Origin: Gnetum montanum
Taxonomy: Eukaryota; Streptophyta; Gnetopsida; Gnetales; Gnetaceae
NCBI GenBank assembly: GCA_015680685.1
Contig: MNCI01026977.1
Span: 477,018 to 541,017 of the forward strand
Reading direction: 5' to 3'
Length of the DNA stretch: 64,000 bases
Part shown: one piece after another, positions 12,093-24,240 of the stretch
Position numbering within the stretch: the first letter of the stretch is position 1
Layout: the number at the start of each line of letters is the position of its first letter
Made by a program: the position numbers and the translations under genes
Notes under the pieces: generated by a model
What the model was told of the DNA's origin: nothing
Database searches by the model: none
What the model saw: the letters and a program-made list of their open reading frames with translations, nothing else

Positions 12093-12216
12093 GGTTTTAT
12101 CTGATAATGTGTGGGATTTGAAATATTAATATTTTCTAAGAGATAGATCATTAATACCTTTACAGTAATTATGTATAATATAATTAATCTAGATAACTAG
12201 CACCATCCCCAGAAAT

Positions 12217-12233
12217 GGTGCCAATGATGAGTG
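12217..12233 (-). promoter_or_regulatory. PBS of element A (tRNA-Asp type)
   Basis: On the minus strand the sequence starts TGGCACCATTTCTGGGGA, one base inside the 5' LTR. It fits the tRNA-Asp complement TGGCGCCGTTGCCGGGGA with a few, mostly transition, changes. Confidence 0.8.
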
Positions 12234-12234
12234 G

Positions 12235-13063
12235 TGAGGTGCCCCTACACCCAACCATACGAATCACAAGCATTCATGCACAATCTAGTTGAATTCTGTT
12301 GATGGGACTAGTTGTGGCATCTAGATCACTATGCTTTGCTCACAATTCACTATCTTCCCACTTAGACTGGTGCTAGCTTTATCACATATGGTTTAGTCCA
12401 AAGTAAGGCATATGATTTTTATTATTTTATGTTTTATTGTTCTACGATTAACAATTAAATTGAAACTCAATTTATAATCAATTCAACTAATCTAATTGCT
12501 AATTAATAATCAACTATCCTAACATAAATATTCGATCCCTCTTCTCGTGCACATCCTAAACACATATAACACTGCTAGGTTACCAAATGTTAAGCATTGA
12601 TAGGATTACCAAGAGTCATACGCATGCTTGAAGCAATCGTACTTATGTGCTTAATTAATTAACATGCATGAAAATGTAAATATTAACTAAGTACATGGAA
12701 AGTAAATTGCATGGTAAGTAAATCTAATCTAAGTCAAAGTGCTGCAATGAATAAGAATCAATCTCGATCTTATTACTGTTCACGAAATATGTCTAGGTAC
12801 ATTGCCAATAGAATAAAACTTCATACAACTGACTTAGATCCACTCTATGAGCACTCACTGAGTATTCTCTAAGATCATAGAATTAAACTGCAAGAATTTG
12901 ACTACTTTATTGACAAAACTATGAAAAACTAATATGAAAACTGATTGGAAATCATGAGCCTGAGCACTATATTTATAGGATAGCGTATACCCCCCAATGT
13001 TGCATCTGGGCTTCGAGGTTGGATACCTGACATTAGAGTTGATGAAAAAAATGTGTTTCATCA
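12235..13063 (-). repeat. 5' LTR of element A
   Basis: It begins TGATGAGTGG and ends TTTCATCA on the plus strand and pairs with 5772-6663. The TATA-like element is near 12970 (minus strand CTATAAATA). It is adjacent to the PBS on one side and the ATAAT target duplication on the other. Confidence 0.85.
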
Positions 13064-13929
13064 ATAATTAATAAGGGTGTTATAAAACCCTTCGAAATTC
13101 AAGAGATGCTAGGTTAAAAAAGGAAGTCCACTTTTGAATAATTAATAAAGCATGAAAATGATTAAAAACACCAATATCAAGGACCTTTGAAACCATTCTC
13201 AAATTAACATATTCTGCAAAGAAAAATGAGTTTGACAAATAACGTATGTGGATAACATCTAAACCTTGATCTTTTCAAACTAGATTTAAATAACCCAAAA
13301 ATCTTGAGGAACAAGTTAAATAACCCAAAATTTGCATGAAATAATACCTTTCAAAATTTTCCTAATCAATAGATTCATATAGGCTAATAATAACCTATCA
13401 TAGCCTAAGAATTTGCAAGGTTTAGTTATTTAATTTAATACATACGATTAATTCTTTAATGTTGTTAGATGTATTTTAATGAATTAGCTATAATATTCTT
13501 GGTTAAATCATAGAATTGCATTGTTGTCATCACTATCATTACTATTATTATTCTTCTTGTTGTTGTTACTAGTTACCTACATGAGTGAATGCAATCTACT
13601 TGCTATGATGTTTTGATAAAGTTTTGTATCCTTTATTTTACTATTGTTGGAGCTTAGTCATAGATTTACTTTATATTTTATGATTAAATGTTGAAATCCA
13701 ATTAGCCCATGAAGTTTAGTTATCATGTCTTTACAAGTATTTAGCTATGCATATTTACTTTTTTATGTACATTTATGCTTTATTATGCACCTCCAGTTAT
13801 GCAGCTTTTATTTTATTATGCACATATGCTTATATAATACCCTGTTCATGGAGTGATTATGGACACTAATTCTACCTAGACCATATGCCTTGTTACCTTT
13901 TATCATTAAACTAGGATTTGGAGTGTTCT
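13064..13929 (+). repeat. Continuation of repeat R copy 1, then unassigned AT-rich sequence
   Basis: 13064-13260 continues copy 1 of R beyond the element A insertion and matches 37908-38098 (landmarks 'aagtccacttttgaata', 'aatatcaag', 'gacaaataacgta'). From about 13260 to 13929 the sequence is AT-rich with 'attatgcac' recurrences. I see no gene in it. Confidence 0.6.
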
Positions 13930-14955
13930 TTAGTGTGACCCACCCCACGAGAACAAGAGGAGTTAGATAGATTTCCTACCATGGATTTTGGTTCTTAAGT
14001 TCATGTGAGGCTATGGATTTGTTTGAGACCATGGCACAAAGCAGTTGAGTCTAGTGGTGTATGGTGAGGCATAGTTAAGACCTATCCTTCTAATGATACA
14101 TGTGCCTCAACTGTTGAGGATGTTAGTAGTGAGGCTATTGCCAAGACCTGGCCATGAGTGACTTGTTTGGGGTCATGAGGCTAATCTAATGATAATAGTG
14201 AGATTATTCCAAGACCTATCGATGAGCTTCTTTAGTAGTGAGGATAACCAAGACCTAGCCTTTGGAGATGCCTAAATAAAATATATGTTCCTTGGATTTT
14301 GGTTGAACAATTTATGATATCTTTGGACATTAAATAATTAAAATATATATTCTATGGATTTTATTTGAATTTTTGGAAAATGTGTGGTGTTTTTAGACAT
14401 TGAAACATTTTTGAATATTTATTTGGAAATCTTCACCTAGGTCATAACTTAAGACTTTTGGCCTAGAACCTTTATACTCCATGAAGAGGAAAATATAATA
14501 ATCTTTCTTATTTGAGTTCCAACTCCTCCTACTCTTTGATGTAGAGAGCCCAAAGTAAGCAAGGAAATGTTGGAAGAGGGACATAGGATGAAAGATGGAC
14601 AACATCAGTACAAGATGGATCCTCTCAACTTGAAAAATAATTTTTGTATATTTTGTATTTTTGTAAAATAAAAACCTTGTACACTTCTTGGATATTTTAA
14701 CCATGTACCTATTCACTTTTTGGTGAATTTTCCATTTGTGTCATTTGGACCATGAGATTATAAGGAACATTTTTCATTTTGATACGTACTATATGTTCAA
14801 GAAAATTTAATATTATTTATTATATAGCAATATTTTATTATTTAATTTGGTAAAATTAAGATACGAATAACTTTATTTGTAGATGTCTAATTGAGATGAA
14901 ACAAGTGTTGTTGGGATCAATGTTTTACACACTATTTTATGATGCAACTAGTGGC
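13930..14955 (+). repeat. Repeat R, copy 2 (truncated)
   Basis: It matches 36870-37660: first a C-rich block with 'gaacaagaggagttagatagat' and 'catgtgaggctatgga', then the landmarks listed for copy 1. Homology ends at about 14955, inside the AT-rich tail, where unrelated GT-rich sequence starts. The 14100-14230 segment carries two or three loose copies of 'ccaagacct...agtgaggat', a local duplication. Confidence 0.6.
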
Positions 14956-15640
14956 TTTTTCTTTAGGTGGGCTTAGGGAGAGCCTTAGGGGTGGGACGGG
15001 GGGTGGTGAGGCAGAGTGGGGTGGGGGTGTGTGGGTTGTTATTGAACTTGAAATAATTGAAACATAGATACACCACAAGATTTATAAAAGTTGATAACTT
15101 AGTGCTATCTAATAGAGTCAAACCTATGACCTAGGGTTACTAGGTTAATACCTCATTGTTTGGGCTTTTTATTTAAGGGGTGTTAGAATTTGAAATAAGT
15201 GAAACATAGGTACCATAAAAATTTTACTTTTTAACTCCAGAATTTGCAAGCATACATAAAAATGGTGCACTCACGTATGAAAATTACTTGTGAAAACATG
15301 TATTTAGTCCATGATGGCAAAATTTATGACATGTTAGTTTTACTACACATGGAATCAAAAGATGGCTAAGCACCCCACATTTTCTTCTAAAACTCCAATG
15401 CTATCATGGGAGTGGCCTCAAGCGATGCTTGGGCAGCTTAGAAGTAAACCCATTATGCATTGGGAATTCACAACGGAAAGCCTATTTAAGCTTCAAAATA
15501 ATACATGGGGAAACTTTAGCGCCGTAAAGTGGTTGGTAAAAAATACTTTAACATCAAAAAGCTGAGCACAAGGCTATTTGGAATGCACATGAAATTTAAT
15601 GCAACGTTAACAAAATCTGTACAGGACCATAACATAATAA
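14956..15640 (+). other. Unassigned sequence with a repeated LTR-like phrase
   Basis: A G-rich stretch (14965-15035) is followed by 'gaacttgaaataattgaaacatagatac' at about 15045, which recurs as 'gaatttgaaataagtgaaacataggtac' at about 15187. Such phrases occur in plant LTR elements, but I cannot name the family. Two overlapping open frames at 15362-15783 resemble no protein I know. Confidence 0.35.
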
Positions 15641-15647
15641 AAGGGGT

Positions 15648-15779
15648 GCCACAGTTCCTGTGGCCTTGCCAGAAGACATGGAGGCTTCTGCGGCCTTGTC
15701 TGGGTTCAAATCATCGATGTCTGGGGTCCTTGGTGGGAGAGGACCTGTCTATTCAAAATCCGGATATTCAGTGTAATAA
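15648..15779 (+). pseudogene. Possible terminal exon or captured gene fragment, unrecognised
   Basis: In one frame this GC-richer stretch reads ATVPVALPEDMEASAALSGF and continues as a Ser/Gly-rich tail ending in YSKSGYSV and a TAA. Its base composition and amino-acid mix differ from the surrounding decayed repeats, and 'tgccacag' just upstream could serve as a splice acceptor. The frame is closed by a TAA at 15630. I do not recognise the protein and cannot tell a real last exon from a gene fragment carried by a transposon, or from chance. Confidence 0.25.
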
Positions 15780-16020
15780 ATAGTGTTACATTTTTATTGA
15801 TTTTTAAAGTTTACTATATTGTATATTGTTTATTATTTATTCTGATGCTAACGGAAAACAAAAATGTCTATATTTGATTTTCCACTCTAAGTGATCCGAT
15901 CACTTAGATGAAAAAAATTAGAAATTGCAGGTGAGTGGATATAACAACTCTATTTTGCTAACACTAACGATTTTAATCCAATTCATTTACATTGATTTAT
16001 TCAGATATTTCCAATCGGAT

Positions 16021-16810
16021 TTATGAAAATGGTTGCTGATTTGCCGATGATCGATTTTTCAATCTATGACTGCCATTGTTGGTGTCCTTGCAGTTCCTGT
16101 TGGATCTGCCACCATTGTTCGGTGCCCGTGTTATTATTGCTGCTACAATTTTTTGCCTGCCGCCGTTGCCTTGCAGTTCTACTGCTGCAGCACCGCAAAT
16201 TATGGTGTTGCTATGCCATCGCCCATTCAATCTTCTTGTTGCTGCACCGATCTAGTTGCTGCTACTGTGCTGTTGTTATATGTTGTACCGTTCCAACGCC
16301 AATCTTGCTTTCGCTTTGCAGCTTTGTTACTGCTGCACGTCTGTAACTGTTGTGTCGCTACACGGCCGATCTCACTATTGCTGCACCATCGTGTGGCCGA
16401 TCCTGCTGCCGCTACGCTGATACGCCACCGACCTTGCTTCTGCTACGCCAACAGCGATCGGGTATGTTTTCCTTTTATTGGTGAGATCCTTTTAGTAGTC
16501 ATCTTTTTGTCGTTCTCTTGGGCAAGAGCTGCGCAATCTGTCTTGGTGAGCACTGCGTTGTCTTGGTGAGCACTGCGTTTAGATCTGCTAGTTCTGCCAG
16601 CACCCGCAATCCAACCACGCGATCCATTGCACTCGCACTCGTGGTGGGCACTGCGGTATTGAACGTTACTGTCAGTTGCTCGCAAGAAGCTCTGGTAATT
16701 TGCTGAATACATGGTATCTCTGAACCTGTCGTGCCTCGGGGCGCTGCGATGGTCAAACACTGTAAATCTGATGTTACGATGGTCAAATATTGTAAATACT
16801 GATGCTATCT
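16021..16810. other. GC-rich island with short tandem repeats, unknown
   Basis: This is the only clearly GC-rich part of the window, with many 'gctgc' and 'gccg' steps. It contains a 20-base tandem pair at 16541-16580 ('tcttggtgagcactgcgtt') and a pair of about 30 bases near 16747-16808 ('gatggtcaaa...tgtaaat'). Open frames occur on both strands, as expected of GC-rich DNA, and none resembles a known protein. It may be the LTR or leader of the copia element that follows. Confidence 0.35.
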
Positions 16811-17534
16811 ATTTTTGTGTAACAAAGTGTTGCGTTGGATAGGAAGTAAATAATTTGTTTTTATTTATATTACCCACCGTAGCATAACCTTGCATTTTTC
16901 GATATCGCTATTTTTTAAGCATTGGTTTATATCTCATTTCATATATGATCTTTATTAAAGATTATTATTTTTTGGTTAATAATGATTTTTGGTATTTATG
17001 CAATTTTCCTTAGACTTCATGGAACTTGACCATAATAATGGTTTTTGGTATCTATGCAATTTTCTTTAGACTTCATGGAGCTTGACCATAATTATCATCA
17101 TTGTTTTAATCCTTTGGCCAAGTGGGAATATTTTTTTATTTTTCCTCATGGCTATAATTCATCATTCTATGATGTATAGATATCAAATGTAATTTATTCA
17201 TTTGGGATGTATTATTATTTGATCCCTTGGCCAAGTGGGAGAATCTTGATCTTGATGTAATTTAATAATCTTAGTTGTATAAAATGATGAAATGATGCTC
17301 ATGTTCCTTAGCCTTGTGGGGTAATTTGGGAAAAGTAGTTTTTCCATTTTTTTTAATTTTTATTATTGTGCTTGATTAAGAGAAGTCTCTATTATTTATA
17401 TAATGTCATTTTAAGCTTAGCGATATTTCCTTTATATTTATGATGCCATATTGTCTAGGATCTTAGTTGCAATATTTATGTGTATACATGCATGTTAATA
17501 TTTATAATCCTTTTGCATTGTCTTTAACACAGTC
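16811..17534 (+). other. Probable copia leader or LTR remnants
   Basis: AT-rich sequence directly upstream of a copia gag start. It has a tandem duplication of about 58 bases (about 16979-17036 and 17037-17094, unit containing 'ggtatttatgcaatttt'). 'ttggccaagtggga' occurs at 17114-17127 and 17227-17240, a phrase common at the polypurine-LTR junction of plant copia elements. No clean LTR ends were found. Confidence 0.35.
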
Positions 17535-19384
17535 ATGGCCTCAAAACAAATTGTCTCTCACCTTAATAATGGCGAAAAGCTTGACAACAATAATTATGAC
17601 ATTTGACATTGAAAGATCCAATATGTCTTAGATGAACAAGAGGTGGTAGTGACCCTCTTCCATTTCATGGAGGAACATGTAGAGGGTATAGATCCTTAGC
17701 ATGATAAAGAAATTGAGGCATATCAAAGTTAGCTTAAAAAGAATCATATTGCTCACATCACATTGTTGAGTAGCATCCAAAATAACATCCTTTGTGAATT
17801 TGAGCAATATCCAACTGCACATGCCATGTGGGAAGCCCTTAAAGCAAGGTTTGGTGCTACATCTTCCATGAGACTAAGGAGTCTAACTCTTAAGTTTGAT
17901 AGTTATCAAAAGTGTCCTAATCAAACTATGAAACAATACCTTTGGATGATGTCAAACATAATTTGAGAGTTGAAGGTTGTTGAAATAGTTGCACAAATAA
18001 AAAATAGGTATAAGTAGTTATTCGTTCACTCTCAAACTCTTGGTAACACATGTAGGTAAACATGACACAATGAGAATGTGAAAACACTTGAGGACATTAC
18101 ATTTCATTTGGAACTTGAGGAATGCTTAACAGCTACTAAGACCACTACTGTGTATGTTGCTGAATCCAACACCCATAAATCTAATTGCAGAAAAAGAGGT
18201 TGTGGTAGGTTCTCTCAACAAGAACCTTGACCAAAGAAGGCTAAGGAAGATAAAAGAAAGAGAAGATAAATGGAAGGCAACAAAGAAAAGTCTAAGATGA
18301 CTTGTTACAATTGTGGCAAGCAAGGACGCTTCGCTTGTGAGTGCACTAAGCCTACGAAGGTATGTCCTAAATCTATTTTTCTCATCATCTAGTGTTCTTG
18401 TTGCTTGATGAGCAGTGAGGTACCCCTATGCCCAACCATATGAATCACAAGCATTCATGCACGATCTGGTCAAATTCCGTGGATGGGACTAGTTGTGGCA
18501 TCTAGATTATTATGCTTTGAGCGTAGTTTGTTGTCTTCCCACTTGGACTAGTCGTAGCTTTGTCACATATGGTTTAGTCCAAAGTGAGGCATATGATGTT
18601 GTCTAATTCTATGTTTCTCCTAATGATGATAAAGAGATGAATTAATTAAGCTACTAAACAATGGAAAGTAAAATCTAACTAGCCTCTGTGCGATGGGTGT
18701 CTGCTCTTAATCATCCATACACATCTTGGACTTCATGAGACTACTTTTGGGATTGCCAAGCATATGTCACCAAGTGTGCCAAAAAATACACTATTGGATT
18801 ACTAAGTACTTATACTTAAACGCTTGTGATTAAGGTGTACGCATTCTGCTTAATGACATGAATAGTAAATAACAATAAATGGAAACATTAACTAAAGAAA
18901 ATAACAAATGATTAAATAATTAAATAATTAATTAAAGTAATAATAATTGAAGCGGATGTTGCAATGATGGGATCTTTATTTCTAGTCATGTAGCATGTCC
19001 AAGTATGCCACACTCGAATAAAAGTGTCATACAATCACAAACATCACACTATGGTCATGCACTAGGAAATAACAGAAATCTAAGGAAAACTATCAAAAAC
19101 TAGGAACTAAAAGCTAAATCTTTCTATTGTGTCTCAACCATGCACCCAAGTGTTGTATTTATAGGCTATCATGGAAGAGACAATATTGGATATTCGACAT
19201 CACTTCTTAGGCTTCGATATCAGGGCTCCAATATCAGATATCCAATATCGGGGTAGACAAATTCATGACTTATCATTGCTGAAGCTCTCTCCATGTGGAT
19301 TGTAGACTTAGCAACAACAAATCACATAGTGAGAGATTGGTTTAGTTGACAAATACTAGCAAGGAGAAAGAAGAGATACATGGG
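17535..19384 (+). pseudogene. Ty1/copia gag and start of protease, interrupted by a solo LTR
   Basis: The start MASKQIVSHLNNGEKLDNNNY at 17535 is typical of copia gag. The conserved core lies at about 17690-17960 (HITLLSSIQNNILCEFEQ, MWEALKARFG, LTLKFDSYQ, MKQYL). The zinc knuckle at about 18300-18345 reads CYNCGKQGRFACEC: C-x2-C-x4-R-x4-C, with the His replaced by Arg. The coding sequence resumes after the solo LTR (18406-19275) with WIVDLATTNHIVRD at about 19300-19340, corresponding to the protease WIxDSGATxH with the catalytic D-S-G changed to D-L-A. Gag packages RNA and the protease cleaves the polyprotein. Stops and the insertion make this copy dead. It ends at 19384, where element D is inserted. 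Confidence 0.85.
18406..19275 (-). mobile_element. Solo LTR inserted in the copia gag-protease
   Basis: Bounds TGATGAGCAG...CTTATCA with a perfect target duplication TTGCT at 18401-18405 and 19276-19280. There is no internal sequence. Its U3 head (about 19180-19258) holds ATATCxGATAT-type palindromes ('caatatcagatatccaatatcgg'-like arrangement), a variant of the GATATC heads of B and C. The rest matches the LTR bodies elsewhere in the window. Confidence 0.88.
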
Positions 19385-20220
19385 TGATGAACAGTAAGTA
19401 TACCCTATGCCCAATCATACAAATCACTAGCATCCACTAAGCACAAATTCTAAAGACTTTAGGTTTTTAAGTACACTGGTTCTAGGAGGTGAACCTAACT
19501 GTTGTAATCGTTGTCTTCCTAGTTCAACTTGTGAGCTACAAGTGTATGGTTAAGTGTAATTGAGTTATATGATTTTCTATCATTTTATCATTTATGTATT
19601 AAGTCACCTAAGAAGAAGAATAAAGTAATTAAATCTTTAACTAATCTAATAACTAGCTAATATTTAACTAATCCTAACATAAGCATTTCTTCCCACTTTT
19701 CGTACACATCCTGAACACATTATAGTGCCACTAGATTACCAAGCATTAAGTGTTATTAGGATTATCAAGGGTTAAACATATGCTCGAAGTGGCCGCACTT
19801 ATGTTTTCTATTTAATCAATCTTAATTAATTACTTGAAAACATTAAAGTAAATTGCATAAGGAAACAATTAATATATTCCAAGTGCTTCAAGTTTTGATT
19901 AGAAAAGCTTGTGTTTATTGTTGTTTACACTAAAGTGCTTAGGTACACCAATGCTCAAATAAAGATGTGTACATTCTTTTACTCCTACTGTGGACACTTA
20001 GAAAATATTTTAACTATTGAAAGTTAAAAATATAAGAGCTTCGTTACAACTAGCAAAAGATTGCCATAAATTTAATGGGTAGGTGCACATTTATGGGCAA
20101 AAATTAGGGGCCTTGTTGATGGGTACATGTTAATAGGTCAAACCCCACATCAATGAGATCCCATTGACAAGGTTGTGTCAATGGTCTCCTATCGACATGA
20201 CCCAATAATGTGACTCATCA
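19385..20220 (-). repeat. 3' LTR of element D
   Basis: Begins TGATGAACAG, ends TGACTCATCA, and is followed by TACCCCTATG (20221-20230), the reversed polypurine tract, so the element extends to the right. The U3 head (about 20105-20205) contains an 8-bp inverted repeat CCATTGAC...GTCAATGG. A related 'catcaacaaggcccc' motif lies nearby. Element B is inserted 130 bases further right, and the rest of D resumes at 30425. Confidence 0.82.
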
Positions 20221-20350
20221 TACCCCTATGATTGAAGGAAAACTCGTCCTCAAGTTTTTTACAAAATTTTGAAAAGGTATGGGATTATTGACTAAGTATA
20301 GACACACAAAATAAACACAATAAAAGCTAAGTGCTCAAGTGTATGGTTTA

Positions 20351-21205
20351 TGATGAATTGTATTTTACATAAGCTCCGATATTAGAGTGGTTGCAATATC
20401 GAGTATGCGATATTGCAACCCAAGATGAAATATTAGACATGCGATATTGTGAGGTACTCCCAAGCCTATACATACAGCCATTGGGCACACAATTCAGGAG
20501 TATTTTTTTGGAAGTCAAGCGAAATTCTTGTAGTTTGTTCATTTGAGAGTTAGAATATTTTCCAAGTGCTCGCAGAAGGAGGTCTAAGTGTGATCGAATC
20601 TTTATTCAAGCATTGATGTACCTGAACACACCATTGTCTTGGCAATAAAGTTGAGCTCTTTGATTCATCCTTGCAACACTTGAGACTTTCTTTCTTTATG
20701 CATTTACATATTGTGATTTCATTTAGTTTACATTAATGATATTCATTCAACAATTAATTTTGATCAATTAAGAAACTAATTAAAATACACAAGCATGACC
20801 CCTTCAAACATACATGTGACACTTGGTAGCTCAAAAATGGTTAGCGTTTAACAACCCAACAATGTTTACACAAAGTTTAGGATGTGTCCAGGAAGTGAGG
20901 ATAGTTACTTGTGTTAGGTTAAATTAGAAAATAGTTTACTTGGCATTTAATTACTCTCACTTTCATTATTGTTTATAGGTGATCAAATTGATAAAACAAA
21001 AAATAATAAAAATCTTATGCCTTAGTCACACTTAACCATACACTTGCATTTCACAAGTGAGACTGGGAAGACGAAGAATAGAAAATACGAACTCATCATT
21101 TAGCTCTAGTGTACTTGGCAATTAAAGTCTATGGAATTCAACCAGATCACATTTGAACATCTGTGATTTGTATGGTTGGGTGTAGGGGTACCTCGCCGCT
21201 CATCA
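20351..21205 (+). repeat. 5' LTR of element B
   Basis: TGATGAATTG ... GCTCATCA. The U3 head (20378-20452) has GATATT/GATATC-type repeats, partly decayed. A TATA-like CCTATACATA is near 20464. Pairs with 29570-30424. Confidence 0.88.
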
Positions 21206-21206
21206 T

Positions 21207-21224
21207 TGGTGTCATTACTGGGGA
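21207..21224 (+). promoter_or_regulatory. PBS of element B (tRNA-Asp type)
   Basis: TGGTGTCATTACTGGGGA starts two bases after the LTR end and differs from the tRNA-Asp complement mainly by transitions. Unlike element G, the similarity stops after the PBS. Confidence 0.85.
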
Positions 21225-21367
21225 CTTTAGTTCTATGTGTCCTATCTAAACTTATTGAAACTTAGTAACCTTGTTGTTCAAACCCTAAGAGTCAAATCTT
21301 ATAAAAAAAAGTATTATTACAAAATTAAATCTTAATCACACACTGCATATAGATTCATTAACATAAA

Positions 21368-23690
21368 ATGTCTTCTTCTCATAGGAGTCTATCTCCGCCT
21401 AGGGTAGACTAGGTGCCTCAATAATATCAGGTGGTATATGCTCATCCTGATGAGTATGTACTAGACTTCATCTTCATCTTACATTAAGATGAAATGCTGT
21501 AGTGATGAGACATGAAAGGAAACATTGTGTTGCCACTGGATCAATCTGTTCTAGCTATGCTCTAGCTAATGCTTGCACGACATGGACTTCAACATCTTCA
21601 TGGGGAGTATGAGATGTGAGATCTTGATTCAAGGGATTATCATCCCACTAAAGCACAAAGGTTAAGGGATCATCATCTAGAGCACCAACACAAGGTTATG
21701 AAGGGCAAGGGGTTGAACACTTCTCCACTTGGCCCATTGGATGCAGGCAAACACTTCTCTAGGGGCTTTTCCTTTGGTGATACTCCTCTCTTTGAATTTG
21801 GTCAAGGGGCCCAAAATTAGAATGTGTAATCCACAATTTATAATATGGGTTTTGATCAGAATGGATCCAATGAAAAAAATGGATTTGGAGGAGCAAGTCA
21901 TGATAAGGGGGTAAATGAAGGTCATGATTACGATCGTGGTCAGGTGGTAGGCATTGACATGATGCAAGTTCTTCTTCCTCTTCCCCTTCATTGTTGTCTT
22001 CTTCTTCATCTGGCTTAGGTCATGGCTGCAAAGGGCATGAACGTGATGGATGTGACTGACAAGACCAAAACAATAGAAGGGACTATCGAGATAGTCACAA
22101 TGGCAGGCATGGGCAATCCAAAGAGACCCATCACCATGAAAGAAGGATTAGTAGATAACATTGTAGGCACCATCACTATGACCTTGATGAACCTCTACTT
22201 ACAACTCAGAGCATGTTAAACATTGTAGAGGCCGTGAGGATTCCAACAAGGCATGTAAAGGATAGTAGAATAAAGAGGCTGGACATGAACAACATCCCTC
22301 AGTTTAAGGGAGGCTTTGATGTTGATTTGCAAAATCATCTCCAAGACTTCCAAAATATATGTGCCTTGCAAAATATTGAGAATGATTAACAAAAGTTGAA
22401 ATTATTTCCAAAAGCACTCATTAAGAAAGTAGAAAATTGGTACTTGTCCTTGGAACTAGAATTAATTTGGCGATGGAGTACGATGTTAGAATTTTTTAAT
22501 GATAAATATCAAACATACTCCCAAGTGTCCAATCTGAGGAAGTAGATCTAAAGGTGGAAACAAGGAAACCATGAGCCCTTTGGATGCTGCTATTGGTTGA
22601 TACTCCTCTCTATTGCATAAGTGTCCTGGCTATGGATACTCTCAACTTGATCAACTCTGCCATATCATAGATGAGTTGTGGTTTGAAACAAGGAAAACCA
22701 TTAGCATCTATGCTTAAGGGAGATTGACAAAGTGAAGCACTCATCAAATCCAAAAGTTAATTGAGTAGGTAGCCAGGGAGGAGGGAGAATTAAGAAAGTG
22801 AGAAGGTATAAAGGAATACAATAGGGATCCTTTTATCTGCAAAATGGAGGCTTGATTTTGTGATAGTGAGGATGAGTTAACAAGAGATGAGGTGGCTAAT
22901 CAAGAAACCTTGCCACTCTAGAAATTGCAATCTAAAATCATGGCTAAGGTCAACCAATTATGGGACTCCATGGATAATAAGTTTCAAGCTATTTTAAAAA
23001 TTGCTAAAGAGTCCAAGGAGCAAAGTGGTGAGCATGAGTGTTGGAGATGTAAGAAAGCTGAATGTGCCATATGCAAGGATAAGGGTAAGATGGATGCGAT
23101 AGAGATGGTTGTAGATAGTGAATCAGATGATGATGGTAGGTGTGATGTCTACTAGTATGAAAATATGAAGGGATGTTGTCTAATTGTGTCACACTTCTAG
23201 GAATCTAGGGTGTATACCTTACATCCATGGCTTGCACAAAGGTGAACACCCAAAAGATTACCTTATCCACAAGGTAACTCTCGACAGTTCCACCAACCAT
23301 AGTAGTACTATCCAAGTGGAATTGCACCACAACCCTATGCATTATACCAATAGTGGAAGTAATCACAATCATGGGTGTTGGCACCTCCAAGACAATAGTA
23401 CCCCTACAAGCAACTAGATCCCTATGGTTATTATGTTCAACAACCTTCATCTCCATGGGACTCTTTTGATCATGTTGTTGCTTACCAACCTCACCACTAC
23501 CCTCTTGAAGTGTACCAACCACCATATGCAAGGAGGGATGTAACCTACTATCCTCATGCTCCTCCTATTCCTGCGCCTTCTCCTTCACCTTCTATACAAC
23601 TACCACCTACTACATCCATGCAGGGTGAATTGCCTACCTAACCACAACAAAGAAATGCTATGAGGGTGGTTAATCTATAGTTGGTTAACC
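21368..23690 (+). pseudogene. Element B gag
   Basis: Starts MSSSHRSLSP at 21368 and meets a stop within 15 codons. The N-terminal low-complexity part is Asp/His-rich. About 22275-22320 encodes RLDMNNIPQFKGGFD. The gag core (22420-22800) has W-Y-L-S-L-E-L-E, then a segment equivalent to CPGHGYSQLDQLCHIIDELW and the TISIYA...QIQKLIEQV helix. About 22920-23150 carries the coiled region and an acidic stretch ending CDVY, the decayed Cys motif. A Pro/Gln/Tyr-rich tail runs to about 23690. Gag would build the particle. At least six stops and frame changes make it non-functional. Confidence 0.82.
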
Positions 23691-23829
23691 AACCAAGTAG
23701 GTTGGAATCATGATCAAAGAAAGAAAGAAAGCCTCAGACACATCAATGGTTGGTAGCCCTGCTCCTCTATCTTCATCTACCTCACCTTTACCCAAGTCCC
23801 CTTCAAACCAAAATCCCTCTTGAATCCAT

Positions 23830-24240
23830 ACTGTAATGTTGACCCATGTTGTATCTGATTGGATTCGAGTTGGTAGCCTACCTAGGAAGTTAGCTGGTCC
23901 TTGGATTTCCTTAGTATATTTGCAAATTATTGGGAATGAGCCTTGTAAAGCTCTTCTTGACTCTAGTTTTGGTTTTAATCTAATCTCGCATGAGATGAAT
24001 ACTATGTGGGACCTTCCTCCCTTGAAGAAGAGCAACATCAAACTGGAGTTGGTAGACCAGTCCATCATTATTCCATTGGGACTGGTAGATGACATCATAA
24101 CCACTATTATGGGTGGTCATATCTTGCCAACTTCCTAGTAATTAAGGTGGAGAACTATAAGGGGAATTTTCCAATTATTATGGAAAGGGCATAGTTAAGC
24201 ACTGTTGATGCCAAAATGGGCATTAGAGATCGTTTCTTAG
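23830..24240 (+). pseudogene. Element B aspartic protease
   Basis: Reads MLTHVVSDWIRVGSLPRKL, then CKALLDSSFGFNLISHEMN. The active-site triplet D-S-G is D-S-S here (near 23960), which should abolish cleavage. The downstream conserved region IIPLGLVDDIITTI and a decayed FPIIMxRA block (about 24170-24190) follow. The protease releases gag and pol products in Ty3/gypsy elements. A spacer with YVATxxxxTQWL (about 24405-24435) and the acidic linker (24480-24770) leads to RT. Confidence 0.82.

Larger units (their letters stand above)
5772..13063 (-). mobile_element. Element A: Athila-type Ty3/gypsy retrotransposon, pol lost
   Basis: A minus-strand element bounded by two LTRs (5772-6663 and 12235-13063) and flanked by a perfect 5-bp target duplication ATAAT (5767-5771 and 13064-13068). 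The flanks rejoin into a continuous copy of repeat R, which confirms the insertion. In element direction: 5' LTR, PBS, gag, a short trace of the post-protease linker (about 9790-9710), a long 3' untranslated region, polypurine tract and 3' LTR. Protease, RT, RNase H and integrase are not recognisable, so it could move only with proteins from elsewhere. A solo LTR is nested in its 3' part. Confidence 0.85.

Noticed and set aside
16066-16569. A 167-codon frame, Cys/Leu/Ala-rich, in the GC-rich island
   Set aside because: Frames of similar length occur on the opposite strand and in other phases, there is no recognisable domain, and codons follow local tandem repeats.
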